The position numbers and the translations under genes were made by a program. The notes beneath the pieces were generated by a model that was given only the letters and a program-made list of their open reading frames with translations, did no database searches and was not told the DNA's origin. From Balneolaceae bacterium (GTDB lineage Bacteria; Bacteroidota; Rhodothermia; Balneolales; Balneolaceae): 59,864 nucleotides of DNA. Positions 53,501 to 59,864 of the stretch are shown here, piece after piece; within the stretch, counting starts at the first letter, position 1; each line of letters opens with the position of its first letter. The DNA lies in the NCBI GenBank assembly GCA_007693295.1, contig REDT01000194.1:1-59864 (forward strand). The letters run 5' to 3'.

Positions 53501-54445
53501 GAAAAGGTAAGATGCCAGGCTCAAAATGGTGTTTTCATCCGCCCCGCTGAAAACAGTTGTGAAATAGCCGGCCCAGCTATCTAAAATTCCGGATTGGAAG
53601 AGCACCGGCCAGCTTAACAAGACAATTACGAGCCAAAACAGCTGCGAAAGTTTACTTCTGCTTACCCGGCTTGCTGCGATAACAAGAATAAAAAAAGCGA
53701 AAAACAGTGTAATCTGAAACCAAACCCTCCATGTTGAAACCTGTTCACTGTAGGTTTGCGAATAGGTTTCAATATCATCAATAGAGGCGTATACAATACC
53801 AACCGAATCGGCAGATTCTGTGGATAGGGTTTTATATATAATGTTATCGGTCTCCGGGTCAAAAAAATTAAAGCTTACCGGGTAGTGGTTTTTTAGTGAG
53901 GGATCTTTTGAGAGATTAAAAATAACATCGTCAGAGAAGGGGAGGTTGCTGGTGAGTTCCAGCTTTCGGGCGGTTAGCAGATCATAGGAAAATTCATCAA
54001 TCTGAAACGAACGTTGCCCGAAAAGGTAAACAACGTTATTTCTTTTCAGCAAACTTACCTGTAAAGAGTCATGATCAGCCGGACCTCCCATTGTGACCGG
54101 GGTGAGGTTAAACCCCTTCCAGACCCATCGGCTGTCGTTCCGGTGCAGCGATATGCCCCAGAAGTTAAACTCTTCAAATTGATTATAAACAAAGGATCTG
54201 TTTTGTTCGGCTAACGGTACCCTGGAGAGTGTCTGGTATAGTTGATTGGATTCTTCAACAAAATCGTCATGGATTGAGTTGAAAAGTTGGCGGCCCTTAT
54301 CCAGACTTCGTTCAATTTCATAATCGAAATTATCACCATGGGCCTGAGGCTTATTGTTCGCAAACTCAAAAAAGCCGTAACTGACTACGATTGCAATCAG
54401 CAGCAATAACGGCCAGGAGTAAGGATATGTGAATGGGTTACTCAA
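50585..54445 (-). CDS. Very large NtrY-like membrane sensor histidine kinase
   Basis: A 1286-residue kinase. The N-terminal 800 residues contain about 10-12 transmembrane segments in groups (about 11-28, 270-490 and 780-800) and two extracytoplasmic regions of over 200 residues. Near 1000-1050 come a last membrane segment and a HAMP domain ('LTKPLQVIQSGLNKISRGDM'). The H-box is 'VAHEIKNPLTPMKLNLQHL', followed by 'LINLVKNGIEAH', 'IRDNGSGIDI' and 'SGTGLGLAITKKIM'. The H-box resembles NtrY. No response regulator gene is adjacent. The stop is one base from a dispersed repeat. The signal it senses is unknown. Confidence 0.88.
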   Translation of the reverse strand: MSNPFTYPYSWPLLLLIAIVVSYGFFEFANNKPQAHGDNFDYEIERSLDKGRQLFNSIHDDFVEESNQLYQTLSRVPLAEQNRSFVYNQFEEFNFWGISLHRNDSRWVWKGFNLTPVTMGGPADHDSLQVSLLKRNNVVYLFGQRSFQIDEFSYDLLTARKLELTSNLPFSDDVIFNLSKDPSLKNHYPVSFNFFDPETDNIIYKTLSTESADSVGIVYASIDDIETYSQTYSEQVSTWRVWFQITLFFAFFILVIAASRVSRSKLSQLFWLVIVLLSWPVLFQSGILDSWAGYFTTVFSGADENTILSLASYLFNSLLFFLAFIIVYYARNMHDPDAKGQNHFKMLTISILLGAVSAFLILFFILATQNLLVESRIPLLDLELVPDPKSFIFYVSSALFFIAISGIILTSTHYLYQREQDKSTVIAVTATFSFILFYYLTDLFLALQSMFSWVFLLAAGQFLIFLWLVHAIHKYTYYFREMSGFRKLMIGVFFASSVIYVVIWNSSNERMDRELLERASTFASEEITDTREILTTLLSDLERNLLYLSEEDIQNRTLTAQAQFQRAIRSSIRPDWRNHSFEIQLLDTQGEMISDFSTNLDTPGWRSLVDIALMSTSHREQQIRRMTNRPIIYERPVNLGENFISFNRGWIPIYDEAEVNEIIAWIFGAAYQERPDYNKPMRAVLAAATSDDWKQSYYIAEFTDNRVTRSAMQGIYNNQPEYNRLPVREAEIARSDSIAFITNITAQGSFREVLLKGDDQKIFKASTAVYGFNHHLFSYFRLQIVLVFFGLIVFSLLALGGLKSLGLFGQSRKFKHRLLDGLTLATILFLTVLIFATQYAVGNQNEKNVERELITTLNSLSESLRGEINFQQVQSSSSRLNEFATPLNVDAILYGRANVIDSTTPQIFQQHLMPRSMPYPAYDFLYNRERRHYMTTAQIGSETLLIGYRALLNEENRPVGAIAIPTFVQSPVYKEQLLETISYLFGVYLVIFGLFIIGTVFLSNQLTKPLQVIQSGLNKISRGDMKTQVAVTSKDEIGTLAHAYNQMVERLDEAQKELLLAEREAAWKEMAQQVAHEIKNPLTPMKLNLQHLQRQLEANPDDVMKLKPVIERTAANVIEQIDSLNKIASDFSKFAKPVQEALEPLNLNKLIDSVVNLYNNDEAVTVTLSQPTEEIIVMASEDELRRALINLVKNGIEAHENGHANIGITVKRQKSDVLISIRDNGSGIDIADRSKIFVPNFSTKSSGTGLGLAITKKIMEAHHADIRFESEEGKGTTFYITIPVKT

Positions 54446-54599
54446 TGGAGTAATTTCTTAAAAGATGTTTAAAAACCCTTGAAAGCCGGGGGATTTTAAA
54501 ATTCAGGGGAATCGATTTATGCCGGAAACTGAAAAGTGCCCCTTCCATTTAAAAAAAGGGGGCAATCTCAATATTTAGCGAAAGTTCGAGATTAAGCTT

Positions 54600-55019
54600 C
54601 TATAGGGCGTCTGCCACTTCGGTAACAACAGCATCATTCCACATTCGCTCTATTCCGTAATAGTCTCTTTTCTCTTCACTAAAAATGTGAACTACTATAT
54701 TTACATAATCGAGAATTACCCAGTTTCGGGCCTCCATACCTTCCTTTTTCCATGGGTTTTCTCCAATCTCTTCCTTCACTTTCTCATGAACACTGTTGGC
54801 TAGTGCACGTATTTGGGTATCGGATGTACCATGGCAAACAACAAAAAAATCGGCTAAAGTGGTCAGGTTTCTCACATCAAGAATAACAATATCCTTGGCT
54901 TTCTTTTCAAGAAGCCCTTCAGTAATGGCCTCAATTAATTTTTTAGAATCCGCTGTTTTATTTGAAGATGAAGTAGAAAATTGACTTATTTTTGTCTCTT
55001 TTTGATCTGTCATTAGCAT
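54600..55019 (-). CDS. rsfS: Ribosomal silencing factor RsfS
   Basis: A 139-residue RsfS/YbeB protein. The core 'DIVILDVRNLTTLADFFVVCHGTSDTQIRALA' type block (about 43-75) is followed by 'ARNWVILDYVNIVVHIFSEE' (about 101-120) and 'RDYYGIERMWNDA'. It binds L14 and prevents subunit joining in starvation. It starts one base from the stop of the LytR_C gene, so both probably share an operon. The first 25 residues are polar and variable. Confidence 0.93.
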   Translation of the reverse strand: MLMTDQKETKISQFSTSSSNKTADSKKLIEAITEGLLEKKAKDIVILDVRNLTTLADFFVVCHGTSDTQIRALANSVHEKVKEEIGENPWKKEGMEARNWVILDYVNIVVHIFSEEKRDYYGIERMWNDAVVTEVADAL

Positions 55020-55020
55020 T

Positions 55021-55476
55021 TTAAAGATTTAATGATTCATAATCTGATCCTATGACCAGAGTCACATCCAGGTAGAAGTCGGGTGACTCTTCTCTGAGTA
55101 TTTGTTGTTCGGATATTCCAATGGCACGTGCCACCCGTCTTGCGTTCTCCATATGACCGCTTCTCGAAATCACCATTGAACTGGTAACATTAAAATGGTC
55201 GAAGTTTCCCGTTTCTACAACATCAAATCCAAACTGCCTTAATGAGCTGGTATACTGTGTGGCAAGGCCGGGTACACCGGCGCCATTTAAAACTTCCAGT
55301 TGAATGATGTTGCTGATTAAAGCAGGATCCTGTGTTGCCCGTTCACTGATAATTCTGGGGTAGAGTAAGCGGGTTGCAAGGGCAACTATAAGAATAAAGA
55401 GGAGTACTCCGAGAAATCCTATCGCTGAATTAAGCAGTAAATTTTTTTGGCTGTTGTTGAGTGATTTTTGGGCCAT
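55021..55476 (-). CDS. LytR C-terminal domain membrane protein
   Basis: A 151-residue protein with one N-terminal transmembrane segment (about 15-38) and a LytR_C domain (about 55-145; 'IIQLEVLNGAGVPGLATQYT', 'VTSSMVISRSGHMENARRVA'). In LCP proteins this domain accompanies a cell wall ligase; here it stands alone, anchored and facing the periplasm. The role is unknown, perhaps peptidoglycan-related. It lies between an unknown outer membrane gene and rsfS on the same strand and is tightly spaced. Confidence 0.8.
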   Translation of the reverse strand: MAQKSLNNSQKNLLLNSAIGFLGVLLFILIVALATRLLYPRIISERATQDPALISNIIQLEVLNGAGVPGLATQYTSSLRQFGFDVVETGNFDHFNVTSSMVISRSGHMENARRVARAIGISEQQILREESPDFYLDVTLVIGSDYESLNL

Positions 55477-55484
55477 TTAAAACG

Positions 55485-55982
55485 TTAATACAAGGGTGAT
55501 CTTCGATTAAATGGAGAGTACAGGTTGCCAAACCCGTGGCGATTGTAGTTGGAGTAGTATGGATTTTGGGAAAATGAGAGTGAGATACGCGCATTATCAG
55601 AGATCTTATAGTCGATCCGTGCCTGATCAATCACAATTTGTGCTCCCAAATTATCATTACTCATAAAGCTGTTGCCGAAAGGTGAATGCAGAACAGAGAC
55701 GTCGAGCTGCGCGTCAAAACGTTCACTTACATCAAAAAACATTGAATTCGTATAGGCATTCAGATTTTGAGTTTGCCCGCCAAAATTGGAAAAACTCATC
55801 GAGTATGAGTGGCTCATTGTCATGTTTAATAAATTCATCCAGCTACCTGTAGAAGGGGTCTGTGTGTGCGTAATGGCGCCGGTATACTCCTCAGGGGTGT
55901 ATGTAAGATCTTTACGAAGCTGAGCTTCGGCAATGAAAGCTGTGCAGAACACAATGAGTATAAGTAATGATGTGAATTTCAT
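55485..55982 (-). CDS. Small exported beta-rich protein
   Basis: A 165-residue protein if Met at 55982 is used ('MKFTSLLILIVFCTAFIAEAQ', a clear signal peptide). The ORF track start adds 14 residues of basic sequence. The mature part has amphipathic strands and many Asn, Ser and Tyr residues ('RIDYKISDNARISLSFSQNPY'). It could be a small outer membrane barrel, but I do not recognise a family. Its stop lies 8 bases from the start of the LytR_C gene, which suggests one operon. Confidence 0.65.
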   Translation of the reverse strand: MKFTSLLILIVFCTAFIAEAQLRKDLTYTPEEYTGAITHTQTPSTGSWMNLLNMTMSHSYSMSFSNFGGQTQNLNAYTNSMFFDVSERFDAQLDVSVLHSPFGNSFMSNDNLGAQIVIDQARIDYKISDNARISLSFSQNPYYSNYNRHGFGNLYSPFNRRSPLY

Positions 55983-56217
55983 AGCAGGATCAATTTGTTT
56001 TCTTAAGAAACGATTCATGAACACCTTTAATTATACGCAAATGGGAAGAGTTAGTAAACAAATTTGAATTTTTTTGAATGGTTCTTATAAGTACATATTA
56101 TAAGCGGCTTTCCAAGCGTTAATGTAAAAGAGGCTTGTAAAATGCACTATAATACGGTATATTAACTAGCTTCTGCTTTAATGAAATTTTTAACGCAAAA
56201 CCACTACCGTTTTGAAA

Positions 56218-57264
56218 ATGAAACTTACGGATTTCAAGTTTGAAATCGAAGATTTTAATGTACCCGACGAGCCTGTAGATCCACGAGATTCCTCCAAGTT
56301 AATGGTCTTAAACAGAGAAGACCGATCCATTAAGCATGAGACCTTTTCCGATATTCATAAATATATGAATGAAGGAGATGTGATAATCTATAACAACACC
56401 AAAGTTTTCCCTGCCAAGCTTAAAGGTAAAAAAGAGAAGACTGAAGCCGATATTGAAGTTTTTCTTCTCAGAGAGTTGCAGCCTGAAAACATGTTGTGGG
56501 ATGTTCTTGTTGAGCCCGCACGAAAAATTCGAATCGGCAATAAGCTTTATTTTGGCGATGAGTTAATGGCTGAGGTTGTGGATAATACCACATCGCGCGG
56601 CAGAACCATACGTTTCCTGTACGACGGGCCCAATGATGAGCTGTACGACCGTCTCGATGAGATAGGCGACATGCCGTTGCCTCCGTACATAGAGCGCGAG
56701 CCGAAAGACTCTGACAAGGAGCGCTATCAAACCATCTTTGCAAAGGAGAGGGGTGCGGTTGCGGCTCCTACTGCGGGCATGCATTTTACACCGGAACTGG
56801 TGCAAAAATTAGAGAAAAAAGGTGTTGAATTTTTACCGGTAACGCTCCACATAGGATGGGGAACATTTCGGCCTGTTGAGGTTGAGGATTTGACAAAGCA
56901 CAGAATGGACTCGGAGAACTACTACATCTCCAAAGAGACTTCAGATCGCATTAATATTGCCCTGAAAAGTAAAACCAATAAAGTGGTTGCTTGTGGTACT
57001 TCTGCAGTTCGGGTTATTGAGACCAGTGTAATGGCCAGCGGTATGTCGAAAGCAGGAACCGGCTGGACCGATAAGTTTATCTATCCCGATTATCCGTTTA
57101 AGATTACGGAAGCGGTAATTACAAATTTCCACCGCCCTGAATCAACACTTCTCATGCTTGCCGCAGCATTTGGCAGTTTTGAATTTGTAAAAGAAGCCTA
57201 TAAAGAGGCTGTGGCGAACGACTACCGGTTCTTCTCGTTTGGAGATGCAATGCTCATTCTTTAA
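56218..57264 (+). CDS. queA: tRNA preQ1(34) S-adenosylmethionine ribosyltransferase-isomerase
   Basis: A 348-residue QueA, which attaches the cyclopentene ring in queuosine synthesis at tRNA position 34. 'VIIYNNTKVFPAKLKGKK', 'GAVAAPTAGMHFTPELVQKL', 'LHIGWGTFRPVEVEDLTKH' and 'ITNFHRPESTLLML' are the family blocks. I choose ATG 56218; the track uses TTG 56212. It is followed closely by ispD (15 bases), forming an operon. Confidence 0.96.
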   Translation: MKLTDFKFEIEDFNVPDEPVDPRDSSKLMVLNREDRSIKHETFSDIHKYMNEGDVIIYNNTKVFPAKLKGKKEKTEADIEVFLLRELQPENMLWDVLVEPARKIRIGNKLYFGDELMAEVVDNTTSRGRTIRFLYDGPNDELYDRLDEIGDMPLPPYIEREPKDSDKERYQTIFAKERGAVAAPTAGMHFTPELVQKLEKKGVEFLPVTLHIGWGTFRPVEVEDLTKHRMDSENYYISKETSDRINIALKSKTNKVVACGTSAVRVIETSVMASGMSKAGTGWTDKFIYPDYPFKITEAVITNFHRPESTLLMLAAAFGSFEFVKEAYKEAVANDYRFFSFGDAMLIL

Positions 57265-57279
57265 GAAGGGTGGACTGTT

Positions 57280-57990
57280 GTGAGCAATTCGAGCCTGGCA
57301 CTAATTATTCCGGCAGCCGGTTCCGGGGCCAGGCTTGGGAGTGAAGTTCCCAAGCCGTACCTGGAAATTGCCGGGAAAACCATTCTCGAACATACGCTCT
57401 CCAGGTTTACAACGATTTACGGCCTCCGGGAAGTAGTGGTTTCAACTTCACCGCAATACGTAGATAGCACCGGTTACATTCTGAAAACCCTGTTTGAAGG
57501 TTTGAAAACCACAGTAGTTGTGGGCGGGGTTGAGAGGCAGCACTCTATCAGGAATGCTTTGAACTCTCTCTCTGAGGATGTGCAATTTGTTGCAGTGCAT
57601 GATGCGGTTAGGCCTTTCATTGACCCGGAATCGATCCAAAAATGTTTTGAAGCAGCAATAGAGGCAGGCGGTGCTATTATCGCTGTTCCCGCTAAAGATA
57701 CTATAAAGATATCTGACGGCAGCAAGCAAATAGTTCGAACGCCCAACCGGAAGAACCTGTGGCAGGCCCAAACTCCGCAAATATTCAAAACGGGTCTTCT
57801 GAAGCAGGCCTACCGGAAAGCCGAACAGGATAGCTTTCTTGGAACTGACGACGCCTCGCTGCTTGAGTATCTGGGCGAGAAGGTTTTACTGGTTGAAGGC
57901 AACAGAGAAAATTTTAAGATTACATATCCGCTGGACCTGAGATTTGCAGAGTGGTTATTAACATCTGATATGAAACAGGATATAAAATGA
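57280..57990 (+). CDS. ispD: 2-C-methyl-D-erythritol 4-phosphate cytidylyltransferase
   Basis: A 236-residue IspD of the MEP isoprenoid pathway. It starts at GTG 57280. 'LIIPAAGSGARLGSEVPKPY' (about 8-27) binds CTP and 'FVAVHDAVRPFIDPESI' contains the catalytic Asp. 'RTPNRKNLWQAQTPQIF' is conserved. It overlaps ispF by four bases (ATGA). The pair makes MEP-cyclodiphosphate for isoprenoids. Confidence 0.97.
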   Translation: MSNSSLALIIPAAGSGARLGSEVPKPYLEIAGKTILEHTLSRFTTIYGLREVVVSTSPQYVDSTGYILKTLFEGLKTTVVVGGVERQHSIRNALNSLSEDVQFVAVHDAVRPFIDPESIQKCFEAAIEAGGAIIAVPAKDTIKISDGSKQIVRTPNRKNLWQAQTPQIFKTGLLKQAYRKAEQDSFLGTDDASLLEYLGEKVLLVEGNRENFKITYPLDLRFAEWLLTSDMKQDIK

Positions 57991-58460
57991 GAATAGGCTT
58001 AGGTTATGATGTCCATTCATTCCGGGAAGGGGATGGGATTATTCTTGGCGGAGTATCCATTCCATTTGACAAAAGTTTAAAAGGCCATTCAGATGCAGAC
58101 GTTCTTCTTCATGCCATAACCGATGCAATTCTTGGAGCACTGGCGCTGGGTGATTTAGGGGAGCATTTTCCCGATACGGATCCGGCCTATAAAGGGATAG
58201 ACAGCAAGATTTTATTGGCGGAAACCTATTCCATGATGATCGAAAAAGGGTATGTTCTGGTAAATCTCGACGCCACCGTTGTTGCTGAGAAGCCAAAATT
58301 AAATCCACATATGCACGATATCCGGCACTCAATATCAGAATGCCTGCATTGTGATATTGAGCAGGTTTCTGTAAAGGCAACTACCAGCGAAAAAATGGGT
58401 TTTATTGGCAGGGAAGAGGGCATCGCTGTTCATGCAATTGTATTAATCCAGAGAGTTTAG
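57987..58460 (+). CDS. ispF: 2-C-methyl-D-erythritol 2,4-cyclodiphosphate synthase
   Basis: A 157-residue IspF. The metal ligands are in 'LGYDVHSF' and 'GHSDADVLLHAITDAILGAL'. The conserved 'LGDLGEHFPDTDPAYKGID' and 'KATTSEKMGFIGREEGIAV' are intact. It acts after IspD and IspE; ispE is not in this window. The start overlaps the ispD stop. A DedA gene follows 6 bases later. Confidence 0.97.
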   Translation: MRIGLGYDVHSFREGDGIILGGVSIPFDKSLKGHSDADVLLHAITDAILGALALGDLGEHFPDTDPAYKGIDSKILLAETYSMMIEKGYVLVNLDATVVAEKPKLNPHMHDIRHSISECLHCDIEQVSVKATTSEKMGFIGREEGIAVHAIVLIQRV

Positions 58461-58466
58461 ATCGAT

Positions 58467-59129
58467 ATGGAAGGTTACCTTGATCAAATTGTTGATTGGA
58501 TTCTTACACTTTCGCCTTTGAGTGTTTATGTGATTTTTTCCCTGATTGCATACTTTGAGAATATAGTGCCGCCCATACCCGGTGATGTGCTGGTTGCATT
58601 TGGCGGGTACCTGGCGGCAGAACAGATCGTGGGCTTTACGCCGCTGCTCATTCTCACCACTATAGCCTCTGTTGTAGGTTTTATGAGTATGTACGCCGTT
58701 GGGGCGCATTTCGGTGATATTATCGCCGTTCAGCGCAGAAAGTATTGGCTTATGCGCTTTGTGGATATCAAGTATTTCGATCGTGGAAAACGATGGATGC
58801 AAAAATGGGGACAGGGAGTGATTTTGGCTAATCGTTTTCTGGCCGGCACGCGTTCTGTAATCTCATTAACGGCAGGTATTACGAGAACTAAAATCTATTC
58901 TACGGTTGCCAGCTCATCAATAAGCTCACTTCTTTGGAATTTTATTCTGCTTGGATTGGGCTGGCTGGTGCACGATAATTGGCAAATTATTGGCTACTAT
59001 CTTAATGTTTATGGTTGGGTTATACTTGTATTTATAGTACTCGTGATTCTTGCCAGACTACTGTTTAAAAAGAAGGGGTATAAAAAATTACGAGAGATGA
59101 AAAAAAAAGAAGCCAAAAAGGTTGATTAA
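58467..59129 (+). CDS. DedA-family membrane protein
   Basis: A 220-residue DedA protein with four to five hydrophobic segments. The family pattern 'ENIVPPIPGDVLVAFGGYLA' (about 31-50) is near the N-terminus and 'ANRFLAGTRSVISLTAGITR' (about 129-148) in the middle. The C-terminus is lysine-rich. DedA proteins are now linked to undecaprenyl-phosphate or phospholipid scrambling. Position after ispF fits isoprenoid and carrier-lipid metabolism, but this is inference. Confidence 0.9.
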   Translation: MEGYLDQIVDWILTLSPLSVYVIFSLIAYFENIVPPIPGDVLVAFGGYLAAEQIVGFTPLLILTTIASVVGFMSMYAVGAHFGDIIAVQRRKYWLMRFVDIKYFDRGKRWMQKWGQGVILANRFLAGTRSVISLTAGITRTKIYSTVASSSISSLLWNFILLGLGWLVHDNWQIIGYYLNVYGWVILVFIVLVILARLLFKKKGYKKLREMKKKEAKKVD

Positions 59130-59301
59130 TAAGCAGGATATTTTTAGATTTCAGGTCTTTCACTGATGGGAAAAATATGCGCATTTTTAAAGAAGATAGG
59201 ATCTGTGTTTCTCCTTTGAAAAGCTCAAATTAATCCGTTTTACTCAGTGAATGTTTGACATATTGATGTGCTGATATATTTCAGTAATAAATTCCAACAT
59301 A
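59130..59301. other. Spacer before the tRNA cluster
   Basis: No gene is seen. It must contain the promoter for the tRNA operon. Confidence 0.4.
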
Positions 59302-59374
59302 AGCCAGTGTAGCTCAGGGGTAGAGCAGCTGTTTTGTAAACAGCCGGTCGTCGGTTCAAATCCGGCCACTGGCT
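59302..59374 (+). tRNA. tRNA-Thr (TGT)
   Basis: Cloverleaf: acceptor GCCAGTG/CACTGGC, D arm GCTCAGGGGTAGAGC, anticodon loop ttTGTaa, T arm GGTTCAAATCC. The anticodon TGT reads ACA (threonine). CCA is not encoded. First of four tRNAs before tuf. Confidence 0.95.
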
Positions 59375-59448
59375 CATGTTGGAGTTTGCACGTTATTAAA
59401 GTACTGTTCGATCTATTTAATTAGATGAAGAATGGGAATTTTGATACC

Positions 59449-59531
59449 GGGGGGATACCAAAGCGGCCAACTGGGGCAGACTGTAAATCTGTTGTCTTAC
59501 GACTTCGCAGGTTCGAATCCTGCTCCCCCCA
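59449..59531 (+). tRNA. tRNA-Tyr (GTA)
   Basis: Acceptor GGGGGGA/TCCCCCC, anticodon stem CAGA with loop ctGTAaa, and the long variable arm typical of tyrosine tRNAs. The T arm reads GGTTCGAATCC. Confidence 0.95.
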
Positions 59532-59594
59532 CTGCTTCAAATACGTAATATTAATTTCAGAAGAACTTGATGATAAATATTTGAAGCATTCCAG

Positions 59595-59667
59595 GCGGGC
59601 GTAGCTCAATTGGTAGAGCGTCACCCTTCCAAGGTGAATGTTGTCGGTTCGAGTCCGATCGCCCGCT
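59595..59667 (+). tRNA. tRNA-Gly (TCC)
   Basis: Acceptor GCGGGCG/CGCCCGC, anticodon loop ctTCCaa, T arm GGTTCGAGTCC. Anticodon TCC reads GGA/GGG. Confidence 0.95.
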
Positions 59668-59678
59668 CTCTGAAAAAA

Positions 59679-59750
<72 letters not shown>

Positions 59751-59809
59751 CTTCAGGTGAATGTTAAACCGTATTATAATTAACAAAACATAAATAATTC
59801 TTTTTTACA

Positions 59810-59864
59810 ATGGCAAAAGAACAATTTCAACGCAACAAGCCGCACGTAAACGTAGGTACCATTG
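59810..59864 (+). CDS. tuf: Elongation factor Tu, 5' end only
   Basis: The first 18 codons read 'MAKEQFQRNKPHVNVGTI', the standard EF-Tu start before the P-loop. The gene continues past the window end. It follows the tRNA-Thr/Tyr/Gly/Thr cluster in the conserved tRNA-tufB arrangement. Confidence 0.95.
   Translation, partial: MAKEQFQRNKPHVNVGTI

Overview
The window looks like chromosomal DNA of a marine or halophilic member of the Bacteroidota/Rhodothermota group, most likely a Balneolales-type bacterium. This is inferred from protein style: TonB receptors with carboxypeptidase-regulatory N-termini, many lipoproteins, few strong Shine-Dalgarno sites, a DksA-like protein without zinc cysteines, and a 6-bladed propeller lipoprotein next to a small peptide. 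No taxonomic marker was searched. It is mostly vegetative chromosome with short accessory islands and many small dispersed repeats. There is no CRISPR array, prophage or classical insertion sequence.

Layout. 1-4400: a BtuB-like TonB receptor, an unknown membrane protein, and a DUF433/DUF5615 toxin-antitoxin-like pair whose toxin gene carries a one-base frameshift. 4580-11439: an arsenic resistance locus with arsR, arsD (with an unusual C-terminal extension), arsA, a tandem universal stress protein, arsB and a convergent aquaglyceroporin. Two near-identical ATCGT-N6-ACGAT palindromes, in front of arsR and arsD, look like shared ArsR operators. A cupin gene and a DinB remnant sit between them. 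11711-16705: a DksA-like protein, cold shock protein, DinB protein, MFS transporter, MsrA and a DUF2911 protein. 16714-17470: a REP-associated tyrosine transposase with REP hairpins on both sides. 17487-24550: a thiamine-type TonB receptor behind a TPP riboswitch, an M28 peptidase, a TPR lipoprotein, an oxidoreductase and a small outer membrane protein. 24990-33115: smc, frr, pyrH, tsf, rpsB, rpsI and rplM, all on the minus strand. 33205-35797: a composite repeat that truncates one propeller lipoprotein gene, then a frameshifted secreted peptide and an intact propeller lipoprotein. 35801-42690: a second M28 peptidase, aconitase and a GAF histidine kinase. 43245-46235: a type III polyketide synthase, methyltransferase and FAD monooxygenase cassette. 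46611-54445: an unknown exported protein, a MATE pump, a patatin and a very large NtrY-like sensor kinase. 54600-59129: rsfS with two envelope genes, then queA-ispD-ispF-dedA. 59302-59864: tRNA-Thr, Tyr, Gly and Thr leading into tuf, the classical tRNA-tufB arrangement, cut by the window end.

How the parts work together. The ars genes form a complete arsenite export module: sensor, chaperone, ATPase, membrane pump and possibly a channel. The translation genes form a conserved ribosome-biogenesis block. The polyketide cassette probably makes a modified alkylresorcinol, alkylpyrone or related quinone lipid. At least five dispersed repeat families occupy the intergenic gaps. Two appear as long near-copies in opposite orientation, so they are possible substrates for inversion, and one family is associated with a broken gene.
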